From Coemansia sp. RSA 1804 (lineage: Eukaryota > Kickxellomycota > Kickxellomycetes > Kickxellales > Kickxellaceae), in NCBI GenBank assembly GCA_027578815.1, contig JANBTH010000081.1, forward strand, positions 1 to 38,981: a stretch of DNA of 38,981 nucleotides. The letters run 5' to 3'. Within the stretch, counting starts at the first letter, position 1; the number at the start of each line of letters is the position of its first letter. Below, one piece after another: positions 17,861 through 30,100 of the stretch. Below the pieces are notes generated by a model. It made no database searches, was not told where the DNA came from, and saw nothing but the letters and a program-made list of their open reading frames with translations. A program made the translations under genes and the position numbers.

Positions 17861-19054
17861 TCACTCCTTGGAGTCAGCAACCGCATCGCACACGGCAACG
17901 TCTGTCGCTGAAAAGCTGCTGCCTGGAGGTGGCGACGATGCAGCGGAAGAGGCAGCCGAGGCGCTGGTGGATCTGGTTGCCTTGCCAAAGATGCGCGTAG
18001 TGATGCCCTCGAGCACGGGGACCTGCTCACCGCTGATGAGAATCAGATTGAGAACCTTGCTGCGTGCATCCTCGTCAGTGCGCGAGTACTCCGCATGGAG
18101 CTTTGCGGCCTTTGTCACCAGCAGGTCCTTGCCGTGCTCGTAGTAGGGCTGCGCAAATTGCGGGAGATAGCTCGGAATCGTGCTGTTGACCGTGGTCTTG
18201 ACGCGCTCCTGCACCGACTCCAGCAGCTTGTACGACCGCTCGCTCACCTCACTCTCGTACACGTTGACTGTGTCCTTGACCGACTGCTTGAGCCCGCCAA
18301 TCGCAACCTTGCTGTTCTGCAGCTGCTGGTAGTAGCGCTGTCCCAGCCGCTGCGGCAGCTTGTGCACCAGGATCGTCACCTTCCCCAGCGGCGAGTCAAC
18401 CGCTGCTGTTCCTGGCTGGCTGTCGTTTGCATTCTGGGAAGAGCCCTCGGTCTCGGCCTCGGCGCCATTGCCGTTGTTGTCGCCCTCATTGCTGCTGCCG
18501 GACTCTGCGGATGTCGCTGTCGGCGGCGGCAGCACGTAGTCGACCAGATAGTCAACGCGATCCAGCGCCGAGTTCGCAGTGGATTTGGCAATAGCAAAGG
18601 TGCGTGCAACAACGGGATACCGGGACTCCACATCGCGTGCCTGGGTCTGCACCGACCGGATGACCTCGTCAGTGGGCTTGCCAACAATCGGGTACTTGGA
18701 CTCAATGATATCCAGCGAGCGCGTAGCGTAGCCATCAAGCACAACAATCGGCTTCTCAACGGGCTTCAGCAGCGGCCGCGACTTCTTCTCGGCAAACCCT
18801 CCAACCTTCTCCGCGTAGCCAATGATGGCCGATGTGTATTTGTTGCTTTCTGCTATTTTGTACACACTTGACACTGCGTCATTAACCACCGGGATCTCGT
18901 ACAGTCTGGTGAAGAACGTCAGGCTGGACAGATCCGCCTTCTCCTCGGTGTCAGCAGACGATGCCTCGCTTCGAGTGTCCTCATACGCTCCTGAGTCCTT
19001 GCTGGATGCGAACTCGGTATTGTCGTTCTCCTTTGATGCTGTGGCCGTATCCAT
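17861..19054 (-). CDS. Perilipin-like lipid-droplet protein
   Basis: Likely coats lipid droplets and regulates access of lipases, like fungal MPL1/CAP20 and animal perilipins. The 397-residue protein has an acidic Ser-rich N-terminus (1-40). A PAT-like domain follows (about 44-135): FFTRLYEIPVVNDAVSSVY, then an AEKVGG helix, and a YATRSLDIIESKYPIV block like the perilipin LD-IE-K-PI motif. A disordered Ser/Gly/Asn-rich loop (about 175-225) separates this from a helical second half (about 230-350) with 11-mer-like amphipathic segments. The tail is Ser/Ala-rich. No membrane helix is seen, consistent with amphipathic binding to droplets. The closest subfamily was not tested. Confidence 0.82.
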   Translation of the reverse strand: MDTATASKENDNTEFASSKDSGAYEDTRSEASSADTEEKADLSSLTFFTRLYEIPVVNDAVSSVYKIAESNKYTSAIIGYAEKVGGFAEKKSRPLLKPVEKPIVVLDGYATRSLDIIESKYPIVGKPTDEVIRSVQTQARDVESRYPVVARTFAIAKSTANSALDRVDYLVDYVLPPPTATSAESGSSNEGDNNGNGAEAETEGSSQNANDSQPGTAAVDSPLGKVTILVHKLPQRLGQRYYQQLQNSKVAIGGLKQSVKDTVNVYESEVSERSYKLLESVQERVKTTVNSTIPSYLPQFAQPYYEHGKDLLVTKAAKLHAEYSRTDEDARSKVLNLILISGEQVPVLEGITTRIFGKATRSTSASAASSAASSPPPGSSFSATDVAVCDAVADSKE

Positions 19055-20586
19055 TGCTTTTTGTGTCTCTTTTCGAGCTGGGCGAATATAAAATAGAAAT
19101 AGAAATAAATAATAATAGTAATAGTATGACTAGGAAGAAATGGGGGGTGGGTGGGGAGTGCTATACAAGAAAGAGAGAAGCAAGCCAACGACGGATTCTA
19201 GACCGAGACAAAGGGCAAATAGGAAACCGCACCTTTATTATTGCCACTTTTGTGCCAGCCAGGGTTGCGCAGGTTGTTGTGGATGACGTCGGAACAATGC
19301 AGCTCAGCGTCTGGATAAACGGGGGCAGAATAGAGAACAATGAGGAAAGAGAAAGAAAGAAAGGGAGAGGAGGAAGCTTTCCCGATATGAAAGAATATAA
19401 AGCAGGTGGAATTCTTGCGAGTGAGAGAGGGCGAGGGGGACGGCTGTGTTCGCCGTCATGTTGCTTTAAATAGGAGCAGCCTTATCCCTCCCTCTCACTC
19501 TTTCAAAGTCTCGTTTCCGACCAAGCAAGCAGCGTTCGCATCATCCGTTGTCTTGTTACACTCTGCAAACTGCAAACGACTTTCATGTGTGAAAAAAAGT
19601 AATCACTTTCTGCAAGGATGAGACAATGTTAAAGACACGCTAGGCAGCAGCAGCAGCGGCATCATCATCCACGCAGTAAGCAACAGAGCCTGGCTCCCAT
19701 TTGCAAAGCGATTGTAGCACAAGGGTTTTCGATTCGAAATGGCAAAGCTTTCTGCTGCTGCTGCTGTTATCTGTCTTCTGAAGAAAAAAGCAAAACAGAA
19801 CCCTTGCCTTGCACGAAGTTGGCAACAACGCCGACAACGACAAGTCTTTCTCTTTTCGGTGCAGGCACACGTGAAAGCCCGTGTCAATAAGATAAAGCAA
19901 AGGGATTGCTGGGTTCCCTCCTTTAATGCCTGCATTTCGTGATCTGGTGGCATCAGAGCCCAAAGCAACGGATTCTGGCAGACGCATTCACCCGAACGCA
20001 AAACGCAGCTTCGCATTTTGAAACAAATAAATGAAAGAGAAGATGGACCTTTGAACCGTGTTGTAACTGGAATGCTTGGCAATGAGGATTGCCGGAGGTT
20101 GCGTAGGCGTTACTTATTTGCACTGTTTATTCTTCTGGGTCTTATCGTATAGACAGCAGCGGACTGATGCAATTGATACTGCCGACGTAAAGTGATGGTT
20201 CGTAGACCCTTTCTTCTTCTTGTCATTTCCCCCCGCCACACCCTTCTACACATGCTCTGTTGCAAGTTTTCTTGCAGATCAACTGCTAACTTTTTCTGAA
20301 GAAAATTATAAAGAACGTTCAGCTGGCAATATCACGCAATCTGCATCGATCCAATCCTCTGTCTGTTATAATGCGTGTTTATCTGGCTGGCTGGCTGGAT
20401 GGCCATCTATCTGGTCGCTCGTTGAATGTGGGCAAAGCCGTATGCGTTGGTCATATGCCAGCATCAGCATCAAAATCATCAGAATCGCCGCAAGCCGGAT
20501 CAGATGGGCGGAGCTTACCCTTTTTCATTTCTTTGTAAAACCATCGCATGTGAGAAAGGAACAAAGACAAAAAATCTCTGCTTATG
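19055..20586. other. 1.5-kb gene-poor region upstream of the perilipin gene
   Basis: It lies between the perilipin start and the DNAJC17 3' end. Features are an AAATAR-type low-complexity tract (19088-19128), short CAG/CTG runs near 19646 and 19750, and one CACGTG at about 19868. Open frames on both strands (for example 19603-20082) are Cys/Arg/Leu-rich with no domain. I see no tRNA or other RNA gene. Confidence 0.5.
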
Positions 20587-21648
20587 CTATGTCGGAGCTG
20601 CTCTTTGCTTCTGGTGATGCTGCCGCATACGCATCAGGGTCAGGGCCTCAAACTCCGCAAAATCCAGCTCTATGCCCGGAACACTGTCCAGATCCAGTTC
20701 CGAGATATCAGGCCGCCGCACCTTTTGCCTCTGTGCACTGGGAGCATCAGCATCGTCGCAAACACTGCCGCCGATGGGTGCACTTTGCGACACAACGGAC
20801 TCCTTCTTTGCCGCCGCAATCCCAGTGATCCTCTGCACAGCCTCGGGCTCCCTGCCGCCCGCCCAGTAGCGCTCAAACCGCCGGATCCGCGGCGTTTCGT
20901 GTTGTACATTCATCAGGGCATGCGCAGCAACAACTGACTTGAAAACAATAAGCGCCGATTGCTGCTTGGCTTGCGCGGCCCGCCGGCGTCCATGGCCCGA
21001 TACCGGTGCCACAACAACCTCCTCAATCTCGCCGAACGGCGCAAACGCGGTGGCAAGCATCTCCTGGCTTACGTCATCGTCGGCGGGATCCCAGCGGATT
21101 CGGATCGACCGATCCAGCTCGTCCACGTCCTCCAGGGCAGCGCTCGCCTGTCTCCGCCGCTCCTCCCTTTCGCGCTCATCATCGGCCTCCATCTTCTTCT
21201 GCTGTTGCCGCTGCGTGTGTTCCCGCATACTCTTGCCTCGCCGCCATTCCTCGCGCTGCGCCTCCTCTCTAAACCGGGCAGCCTCTGCGTCATGCGTACT
21301 TTGCGCACGCATCATCTTCTGGGCCTCATACGCCTCATGGGCCCTCCGTTCGTCGGCCTCCAGCTCCGACTTCATCTTCTTGCGGTTCCCAGTGAGCATG
21401 CTCTGGCGCTGGCGCTTCGCAATCAGTGCTCGTCGCTGCTCATCGTGTTCGGCTCGTTTCTTCGCATCGGCCAACGTGTCATATGCTGTCTTAATGTCGT
21501 GGAATATCTGGGCTACTTCGGGGTTATCCCGATTCTTGTCCGGATGGTACTTGAGCGCCTTGGCGCGGTATGCCCTCGTTAGCTCCTTTTCGCCGGCCTT
21601 GGACGACACCTCAAGAAGCTCGTAGAGATCAACAAACTCTTTCCCCAT
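20587..21648 (-). CDS. DNAJC17/Cwf23-like J-domain protein with RRM
   Basis: Hsp40-type co-chaperone linked to the spliceosome in the DNAJC17/Cwf23 family. The 353-residue protein begins with a J domain (about 5-70) with the catalytic HPD at 35-37 (ALKYHPDKNRDN). A long charged helix follows (about 75-175; Glu/Arg/Lys-rich, probably coiled coil). An RNA-recognition-motif-like fold then covers about 182-250 (IRIRWDP...FGEIEEVVV...ALIVFKS), as in DNAJC17. The start at 21648 (MGKEFVDLYELL) is an ATG directly before the J domain, and the longer frame adds 17 residues without match. The C-terminus (about 290-353) has no recognised domain. It is divergent from DPB2. Confidence 0.9.
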   Translation of the reverse strand: MGKEFVDLYELLEVSSKAGEKELTRAYRAKALKYHPDKNRDNPEVAQIFHDIKTAYDTLADAKKRAEHDEQRRALIAKRQRQSMLTGNRKKMKSELEADERRAHEAYEAQKMMRAQSTHDAEAARFREEAQREEWRRGKSMREHTQRQQQKKMEADDEREREERRRQASAALEDVDELDRSIRIRWDPADDDVSQEMLATAFAPFGEIEEVVVAPVSGHGRRRAAQAKQQSALIVFKSVVAAHALMNVQHETPRIRRFERYWAGGREPEAVQRITGIAAAKKESVVSQSAPIGGSVCDDADAPSAQRQKVRRPDISELDLDSVPGIELDFAEFEALTLMRMRQHHQKQRAAPT

Positions 21649-22170
21649 CCTTGTGCGTGCTGGAACTGGCTGTGTCTTGTCTAAAAGATAATAAAACAAA
21701 TAATAAAATTACACTCGCTGGCACCATCATGAGTCTCGTATCTTGATCGCTGCTGTTTCTCTCTCTAGCACTGCGACTTTTTTATTTCTGAAACTGTGGA
21801 ATTGATCTGCAGTGTTATGGCAAGCCTTTTGTGTGTGGCTCACGTGCAGCGTGATCGTGATGTTTTCGCGATTCTTGACAACAATAAATAGCACGATACT
21901 CCAATGTTTTGGCTCCTACTTTTATTTCTTCCTTTCCAGTATTTTTCTTACGCTAGTGTACCTCGTATGCTTAAAGCGCACATTTCTCTCTCATTGTCCC
22001 TACTTTGAATTCTGTTTACTTTTCCCCTTTCGGCTCCTCTCTAATCACATATACTTCTCTATTGATCTTGTTCTTGTTGTTGTTGCTGTTGTCATAATTC
22101 ATTTAACTAGTTCACTCACTCGCCTGCTAGATCGATCGCTAGACTTTAAAAACATACGACAGGACAGATA
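21649..22170. promoter_or_regulatory. Divergent promoter, DNAJC17 / DPB2
   Basis: A 522-base region between outward-facing starts. It is T-rich on the plus strand before DPB2 (21910-22100). A CACGTG lies at 21841-21846. No ACGCGT (MluI cell-cycle box), which drives replication genes in yeast, is seen. Confidence 0.45.
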
Positions 22171-23942
22171 ATGCAGAGTCTAATTTACAAGGTGTTTACG
22201 CGCAAGTACGCGCTTTCACTCCAGGCGGACGCGCTGGAGTATCTGAGCGGGATAATCGAGCAGAACGGGCTTTCCACTGCGGATGCCACACGGTGGCTCG
22301 AGACCGTCGCAGACACATGGAGCAAACGCGAAGGCATGTATAGTTTAGCAGCAGTAGTAAAAGCACTGGTGCATCTGAACAACTGATGGAACAAAAGTTA
22401 CAAGAATAATTTACTAATGTAATGTGGATGGATGTGTATGGCTCTTTCAGAGAAGAGTTTGTTGCTTGTTTGATATTTTAACGCTTTTTAGCAGAGCGGC
22501 CGTTGGTCCAGTTGGAACCGCTAAAGGAGCTGGTTGCGGCGGTAGCTGCAGGGACAGAAAGCGGACCGGCGGAGGGCGTCGTATTGGCCGACAGCAGCAA
22601 TAGCAATGGAAGTGGCAGCGACCTGTTCTCGGTCATCAGCGCGTACGACGTGCCGCCATGGTGGTACGATCCAGGCAAGAAGGGGTTTGTGCATCCGTTT
22701 GAGAAGGCAGACATACTGTCGTCGGCCGAGGCCAAGGCAGCGCTGTTCCGGCAGCGATACGATCTGATCAGACAGCGGGTGATGCGCAACGAGAACTTTA
22801 CGCCGATCTCGTTCAGCGACCAGGAAAAGGACCGGTTCTACACGCTCAGCTCAATCGACTCGCTGCAAGGGCGGGATGGCGAGCACTTTCTGCTGTTCGG
22901 CATGCTCTCGCAGCTGGAGGAAGGGAAGCTGTTTCTTGAGGACAAAGCGGGATCAATTGAGCTCGACTTGAGCGAAATGAAGAGCAAGCACGCGTCGGTC
23001 AATGGCTTGTTCACCGAGAGCTGCTTTGTGCTTGTGGATGGGTATGTGGAGGATGCGGTGTTTGTGGTGGAGGAGATTGGACTCCCGCCGCCGGAGGCCA
23101 GAGACAGGACGCGAGCTGCGTTTCCCAACACAAACCTTTTTGGCGGCAATGCGCCGCTGCGCACAGAAGCACAGCTGCGGGAAATTGAGGTTTCTAACGA
23201 TGGCGGGATAATAATCCTTTCGGACGTATGGCTGGACCAGCCAGAGACGATGGCCGCGCTGCGCACGCTGTTCGAGGGCTTTTCGCACACGGCACCGCCA
23301 ATTGCGTTTGTGTTTATCGGCGGCTTCTCGTCGACGCCGTTTGTGGCCGGATCGGGAGACACTGCAAAGTACCGCGATAACATGGCGGCGCTCGGACAGC
23401 TGATCGGGTCGTTTCCGGGCATTGCGCGCACGAGCCATTTTGTGTTTGTGCCGGGCATCAACGATCCGTGGGGTCAGGGCGCGCTGCCTAGACCGCCGCT
23501 GGCAGAGTTCTTCACCAGGCGTCTGGGCAGCCGTCTTGCCAGAGCAACATTCACCACCAATCCGTGTCGTATCAAGTACTGCACGCACGAGATCATCATC
23601 TTCCGCGAGGATCTTCTCAAGCGCATCCGCCGCAACAGCGTGCTCCCGCCGACCGAGAGCACGGAGATTGCAAAGCACCTTGTGCGGACAGTCGTCGACC
23701 AGGGCCACCTGTGTCCGCTGCCGCAGCGCATCCGACCCGTGTACTGGGCGTACGACCATGCGATGCGCGTCTATCCGGCGCCCGACGTCCTGGTTCTCGC
23801 CGACCGCTTTGACTCGTACTCTGTCAACTACGAGGGCGCGCAGTGCATCAATCCGGGCCCGTTCTCTGCCGGCGACTTCTCCTTCTTCATGTACTACCCG
23901 GTCTCGCGCACTGCGCAGTACAGCAGGATCCCTCGACAGTGA
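22171..23942 (+). CDS. DPB2: DNA polymerase epsilon subunit B (Dpb2/POLE2)
   Basis: Essential non-catalytic subunit of leading-strand polymerase epsilon; it binds Pol2 and the GINS/CMG helicase. Exon 1 starts at 22171 with the N-terminal helical domain (VFTRKYALSLQADALEYL, very close to yeast VLSRKYGLSIKSDGL). Exon 2 begins at about 22492-22497 and runs to 23942. It resumes with EPLKELV and then holds an OB fold (FLLFGMLSQLEEGKLFLED) and an inactive calcineurin-like phosphatase domain (SDVWLDQPE, TTNPCRIKYCTHEI, GHLCPLPQRIRPVYWAYDHA). The intron is about 140-155 nt. Its exact ends are unclear: three possible AG acceptors lie within seven bases, and the candidate donors lie at 22338-22357. The total is about 540 residues, near human POLE2 (527). 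Stops block any unspliced reading. Confidence 0.93.
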
Positions 23943-24162
23943 GCACAGTCACGGATTTCTAGGCAAGGGAACAAAAGGGCGATATGCCCGGACCAGCTTC
24001 TGCAAACAAGCAAGCAGTATATTGATGTTACTATTGCTATTGATTTTTTTTCGGTCACATAGAATTCGCAAGTACAATTAGGAAAAAAAGGAAAGGAAAA
24101 GAAAAGAAAGACACAGATGAGAGAAAATAAAGTCGTTCATAAACGAAACAAAGGCGCACAGT
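23943..24162. other. Convergent 3' region of DPB2 and BLM10
   Basis: A 220-base tail-to-tail spacer, purine-rich on the plus strand near 24080-24130. It holds no gene. Confidence 0.6.
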
Positions 24163-27100
24163 CTACGCGTAGTAGCACGGCGAGACAAGCATGTCGGTGA
24201 GGATCTCCAGCTGGGCCACCGTGAACTTCTTGCGGTCCTCGTGCCACGTGTCCATGTGGGTGCGGCGGAACTCGGCAAACGTGCGCTGGATAGTAGCCTG
24301 GATCGGATTCGGATCATCGATGCACTCGGCAAGCATCACCAGAACCGCCGGCATCCAGTCAGGAATCGTGTACGGGAATGCAAGGACGATGCACGACAGC
24401 CCCAGCACGCCGGCATGTCGTGTCGGAATTAGCCTGGCACGGGCAGTATCGGCGGCAGTGGAAGTGGAAGCAGAGGCGGCTTGACTACTTTTCTTCTTCT
24501 TCTTCGGGAGACGCTTGGCCAGCTTTTCCGCAAAGGCGCCACGGATGTCGGCAATGACACCGGAGCTGGCGCACTTGACGATGCCCGTCAGCGCCGCCGA
24601 CGCCGCCTGCCGCACCTCCACGTGGTCGTGGCCCATAAACCGCACCGCCGTATCCACCACGCGCGCATGCATCTCCCGCGACAGCGTGAAGCGGTTGGCG
24701 AATGTCATGATGTACAGCAGCGGCAGCATCTGCGCAACCAGGTGGCGCGAGTTATCCGTATCCTCAAGCAGCGCAAGCACGCTGGCTACAACCTCGTCGG
24801 ACCACTGCGGGGTGCACAGCAGCTGCGCATAGAACTGAAAGATGGTCTTGGCCATCGTCGCAATTTCAGCGTCGTCGTGCCACTCCTGCAGACTGGCAAC
24901 AAGCGGCAGAGCCAGCGAGAGGCTCTTGACAGCAAGTCTTCGCGGGGTGTAGATAAAGGTCGACATCATAAAGTCCAGCATCATCTTGCTGCCGCGGCTG
25001 AAATCGGACGCGCCCTCGTTTGATGGCACATGGTCAGCCTTCCACGTCCTTATCTGGGTGTCCATCCGCGCTACAAGCGCATGCGTGCGTGGCGTGCCCT
25101 CCCAGAACGAGTAATCGCAGCCAGTTGATCCGTACCGCGCAAGATCCTCAATTGCCAGATCAACGCGCGGATACGTCACCGAGAACTCCAGCGCTGCCAG
25201 CGTGCTCATCATCCTGCCAACCGTCACTCTGACCTGCTCGTACGGATGCGCCAGCGCCTCGAACAGCCGAGGCTTGCTCGAAATCACCGCCGAAACGATG
25301 CGCCAGTCCCAAGTGCTCAGCACCGTCCGCAGCATGTCGAGCTTCGCTGCCTCGACAAAAGGCGTCTCTGCATGTGGATCAAATGGCCGCCCGTAGATAA
25401 TCAGTCGGAGAAGCGGCAGGAACCGTCGCGGATCGCGTCGCGCAAACGCATACTGCAGTCCACGGTCCCAGTAGTGCTTCGAGTCCGGTCGGAGGTTGGC
25501 CAGAACCACCTTCAGAACAGGTATCACTTTGGCCCACATCTTCTGCAGCGACCCCTCGCTCCAGTGCTTGGATCCACGAAGAAGCCCGCTGATGAACTCG
25601 GCCGCTCCACGTTGCGAAAACTGGTTCTCCAGGTCGCGCGCCAGCCGCTCAAACGGCGCCCACGCCGTCTCCAGCAGCGGAAGATCAAACAGCGCAAACA
25701 GCTCCGTGTACAGGAACATGCGGTTCAGTCCAATCGAGTCGTTCTCAGGCAGCCGCGAGCTCTCCAGCGAAAACAGCTTTGCTATCCGCCCCCACTTCCC
25801 GTCCGCAAACACGATCCGCTTGACTGCATCGTACGCATCTTGGCACTCATCATCGATGCAGTCATAGGCCGGTGCCTCGCCCGGCAGAGGCGGTGCGTAT
25901 GCCTTGACCTCTCGCGGCCACGCAAACCATCCCCACGCCGGGTTGTCAATAAATGGCTCTTCCACCGCTGCACCGCCAGACGTACTACTGCTGGCCAGTG
26001 CCCGCTCGCACAGGTCCATGTACTCCTGCTTCCGGAACATTGGGTTTTTCTGCGCGCTGGTATCGAGCATCACCCGCCGCTTGTTGATCGCAATGTCAGG
26101 ACAGTTGTTCTTGCTGCGCTTCCTGATTTTGCTCAGCAGCCGCGTCAGATTCATCGCTGCATTCTCACGGAACAGCAGCAAGTCTGACGTGAGATAATCA
26201 GCGAATATGTCTGCCATCTCCGGCTCAATCGGCGAGTGCACTGCGTTGAGCTGGTTGAGATACGACCCGGCAATCGCCGCAAACCGCCACGTGGTGCCTG
26301 CATCGTGTATGATGTCCACGAGACTGCTCACCAGCTTCCGCTTCTCCGCCATTGCCGTGTCAACGCGCCGCACCCGCTTTACGCGGTCTGCTTCAACCGA
26401 TTCTACTGACACGATTGCATCCACATCGTTTCCAAGTTCTTCTACAAGCCCTATCGTGTGTGATTGTAGCTCACTTATCGGCAGCGGTGGCGTAACAAAA
26501 ACGGCTAGCCAAAGCGCAAACTCCCGGATCAGCTTCTTGACCGCTGGCTTGTCCTCATGCTGTGCGCGGCATAGAACAAGTGCCACCTCCGAAAGATACT
26601 CCCAGTTGCTTCTGCAAAGACTGCTAATTGGCCCCACATTGAGCGCGTTGACAGCCCCCGTCATACGCTCCGGATCACTCGAACCTTCATCCTTGAGCTC
26701 TTTCAAGAAGAACGGAACAAGCGGGTACTTTAGCTCTGGAATCGTGTATAGCACATTTCGCAGTGCGTTGATCGCGTACGACCGCACCTCCGAATATTGC
26801 GAGAGGCAAAAATGTCCTATCTTGGACGACAGATCATAGTGCGTCTTGTGAGGGTTTAAGAAATTCGAGTTACGAAGCAGACGCGCATCGTGGATGGCTG
26901 TGGCGTATCGCACTGCATAGAACCGCGGAATCACGCATGTGGAGTAGTCGATGGCAAAGTTCTCGATTCCTGACTGGTATATACGCTTGTTGCTGTCGTA
27001 TGTGTTTCGGTCGGTGCCGTAGAAGCACAAATACGTCTCGGATAGAATTATCAGGCTCTTGATTATTGCAACATCGTCCTCATTGCTCTTCGCCATGTGG

Positions 27101-30100
27101 TCCATCGCTCTCAATGCCACTTGACCGATCGACTCGCGTATCGCCTCTATTTCCTTATAAGCCTCGCTATTCGGATCAGTAAACGCATATCCTGCTGGCA
27201 CTTGTCCGTCAAGCTTGAACAGCGATGGGGTGCCGCCGGAGCTATCGACTGTCGCTATGAATTCAGGGAGGCCCTCAGTCTCTATCTGAGCCTCTGGGGG
27301 AGGAATCGCTGTGCTTATTCCGCGCAATCCATACGTTATAACCGACAGAAGTCTGTGGAGCTGCACTCTCTCCGTATTGCTATGTTCGCGCTTTTCGGAA
27401 AGGCCGTCCAGGATTCTGTTTAACTGACTGACCCTTGAAGCGACAAGCACACGCGCAAGTCCTAGTGCGGCCTCCTTGTCCTCTGCGCTAGGAACATGCC
27501 ACGCAAGCGCATCTAGAGCCTCAGCAACTGGGATGTGCTTACCCCAATGACGGAAGTGATCCTTGTGGAACTCGGGATCGTCCCACAAACGCTTCGGCAC
27601 GCTACGGCAGTGGTCGCTGTTCTCTGGGTATATATCAAGAAGTGACGAAAGGATTTCTCCCAACATCGTACATCCAAGACTGTACACATGGCGCGACAAA
27701 CAGTTGTCGAGAAGAAGATTCACTGTTGTCACAATTAGGTCCTTGTGCTTTAGCATATGTGACGCGCTTAACCGTTCTGTGAGCGATAGCATAATCGATG
27801 CATACCAAATAAGAGTGGTTTCAGAGTGCGTGGTTGAGCGCCTGCTTAGCGATGGCGTTGCACCAACCCCATTGCTAACCTCCTCCTGAATCTTTTCACA
27901 ACATAGGGGCAACAGATTTGCACACGCGCTATCAGGAAGGGCAAAAGCAAACTCTCTGACGATGCAGCACACACCATCAAGAGCCGACAGACTAGTGATG
28001 CTGTTGGCATAGTTGGTAATCAGTCTAGCGATCATCGGATGGTACCGTTCACTACACTGGAACATCACTAGTTTTGTTGCGCGTGCGGTGATCATGTATA
28101 GCTTTACGTCGGCAAAGGTCATTACTCCACTCGTTCCATCCAGGTTGAACGACATGTTGTCTGTCAACATGAATATGCGTCGGAAAAACTGGTCAATCCA
28201 CGTCTCAAACTGTGCTGTGCTTGACCGCGTCATCTGCTCAATCTGCTCCATGTCCATCTCAGGCAAGTCTTCCTCGGCATCACCATCGCCGGCTGTCTCC
28301 GACGCTGCCCTTGAAATCATTGCGGGCGTCGTCGACATGGCACCATCTGCGGGGATCTCCTCTAGAATAACTCCGTTAGTGCATATGTCAGCGATAAACG
28401 ACAACGAGAAGAACGATTTTGTTGGATCGTTGACGTCAATTCCTGGAAGAAGAAGCATAAGCAGCGGCGCAACGTGTTGTGCGCCTTCAGGGTAAAGCTG
28501 ATAGTTTGATAGCGTCGACGCTAGTTTGGCAAGGGCGCGAATGGCCGAAATCACACGATGCGTCTCGGTGACGGCGTCGATTGCTGTGTACAGCGTTTCC
28601 AACAGCGGCCTAAAGATAAGGTCTGGCTCAACTTCTGCCAAATACTTCAGCGTTGAATGGCTGAAACTCACAAGATCCTCGCCCTTTGAAAAGAGGAGCA
28701 TCATTGCTAGCGTGCGGACGGATATGACAAAGCGGCGGCGAATGTGTCGAGGCAGGCGCGCGCTGGTCGGGACAGCCGTGTCTTTCTTTGCCTCTTCGCG
28801 GCTGCGATTCAGCAGCTCTTTGGAGAGCTGGCGCAAGAAGCGAGCAAGCAATCCGCTCCAACTGCCGCTGTTTGACGGATGGTAGAACGGCTCTATCATC
28901 TGCACCAGCTGTTCAAATTGCAAAAGCGTTCCTCCTGGACTGTCGTCTTGGAGTGCGAATACAACAAATCTGGCAAACGTGGAGGCTTTGTCCTCGCCAA
29001 CTGGCAGTGCGCCGTTCTTGGGAAGTCGGTAGAAGCCCGACGTGCCTCCGATACCCGTCACTGTGTATCTTGGCAGCGTGGAGGTATTACGATCAAGCGG
29101 CAGATTGAACAGCTGAAGACCAGTTGCGAAAACAATTCTGACTTGCTCAGTCGTCAGCTTTAGGTGCCCCTTGTGCTCGACAAGAAGATGTGCCACTATC
29201 TTCATCAAGTATGCATTGTAGCTGCCAATGTTCATATTGAGCGACCATAGCGTAAATATAGTCGGCAGCCATTCTTCAACACGCTTGATCTCCGCGGCGC
29301 TTGGCTTGGCAACATCGGAGGCCTCCAGACGTGAGCTTGGCAAAAAGAGGTAGAGAAGTTGGAGAACCGCTGTCTGCCAATCATACGAGTTGTACTGCAC
29401 CTGGGGCAGCAGCTCCTGCAAAACCTCTCCCGCTGCAGAGGGATCAAAGTACCTAGATTATTAATTCAAAGCGGCAGGTCAGGCCATTCATGCGGATTTG
29501 AGATAATTATGTTGGTGTTGCATGCCTTTGGAATCAGGGGAAAAAACGGAAGAAAAAAGACAGGGCGATGTATACTATATGTACTTACTTGTTAGCTGCC
29601 TGCGCTAGATTGACAAGAAACAGACATTTCGAGCTACAAATGAACCAGCAAGGAAGAAAGCAATGCCATATCACAAGAGATAATAGAGAAAGAAAGAAAA
29701 TTATATAATATATACATTGTTAATGTGTGTAATACCGTGGTAGTGCACAATGCTTTTAATATCAGCAATCCCATGTATAAAAATTGATATACTGCATATT
29801 GCAGACATATGGCGTTCAGCCATTTGTGTGGTAACTTACTTGCGAGTCAGGGGGTTGTGGTGCCAGGCCTTCGGGAAAACCTCGGCTTTAATTAGCTTGT
29901 AAAGTCCGGCCCATTCAAATCGAAGGTCTTTCGGAGTGATGCCCTCATCCTTTCTACACAAGAAAATAAAAGCCCACGATTCAAAGAAGGTTGGCCAAAG
30001 TTGGCATATCAGAACAATGACTTTGTTAGAATAAAAGTCCAGAGGACAGATAGGGCGTATAGCAAGCAACACAGAATCAAATAGAAATGTACTTACATGA

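Noticed and set aside
19603..20082. 159-codon minus-strand frame
   Set aside because: No domain, Cys/Arg-rich, and it includes translated CTG repeats; probably non-coding.
25246..26187. 313-codon open frame on the plus strand
   Set aside because: It lies opposite the BLM10 main exon and is Arg/Gln/His-rich, a shadow of GC-rich codons.
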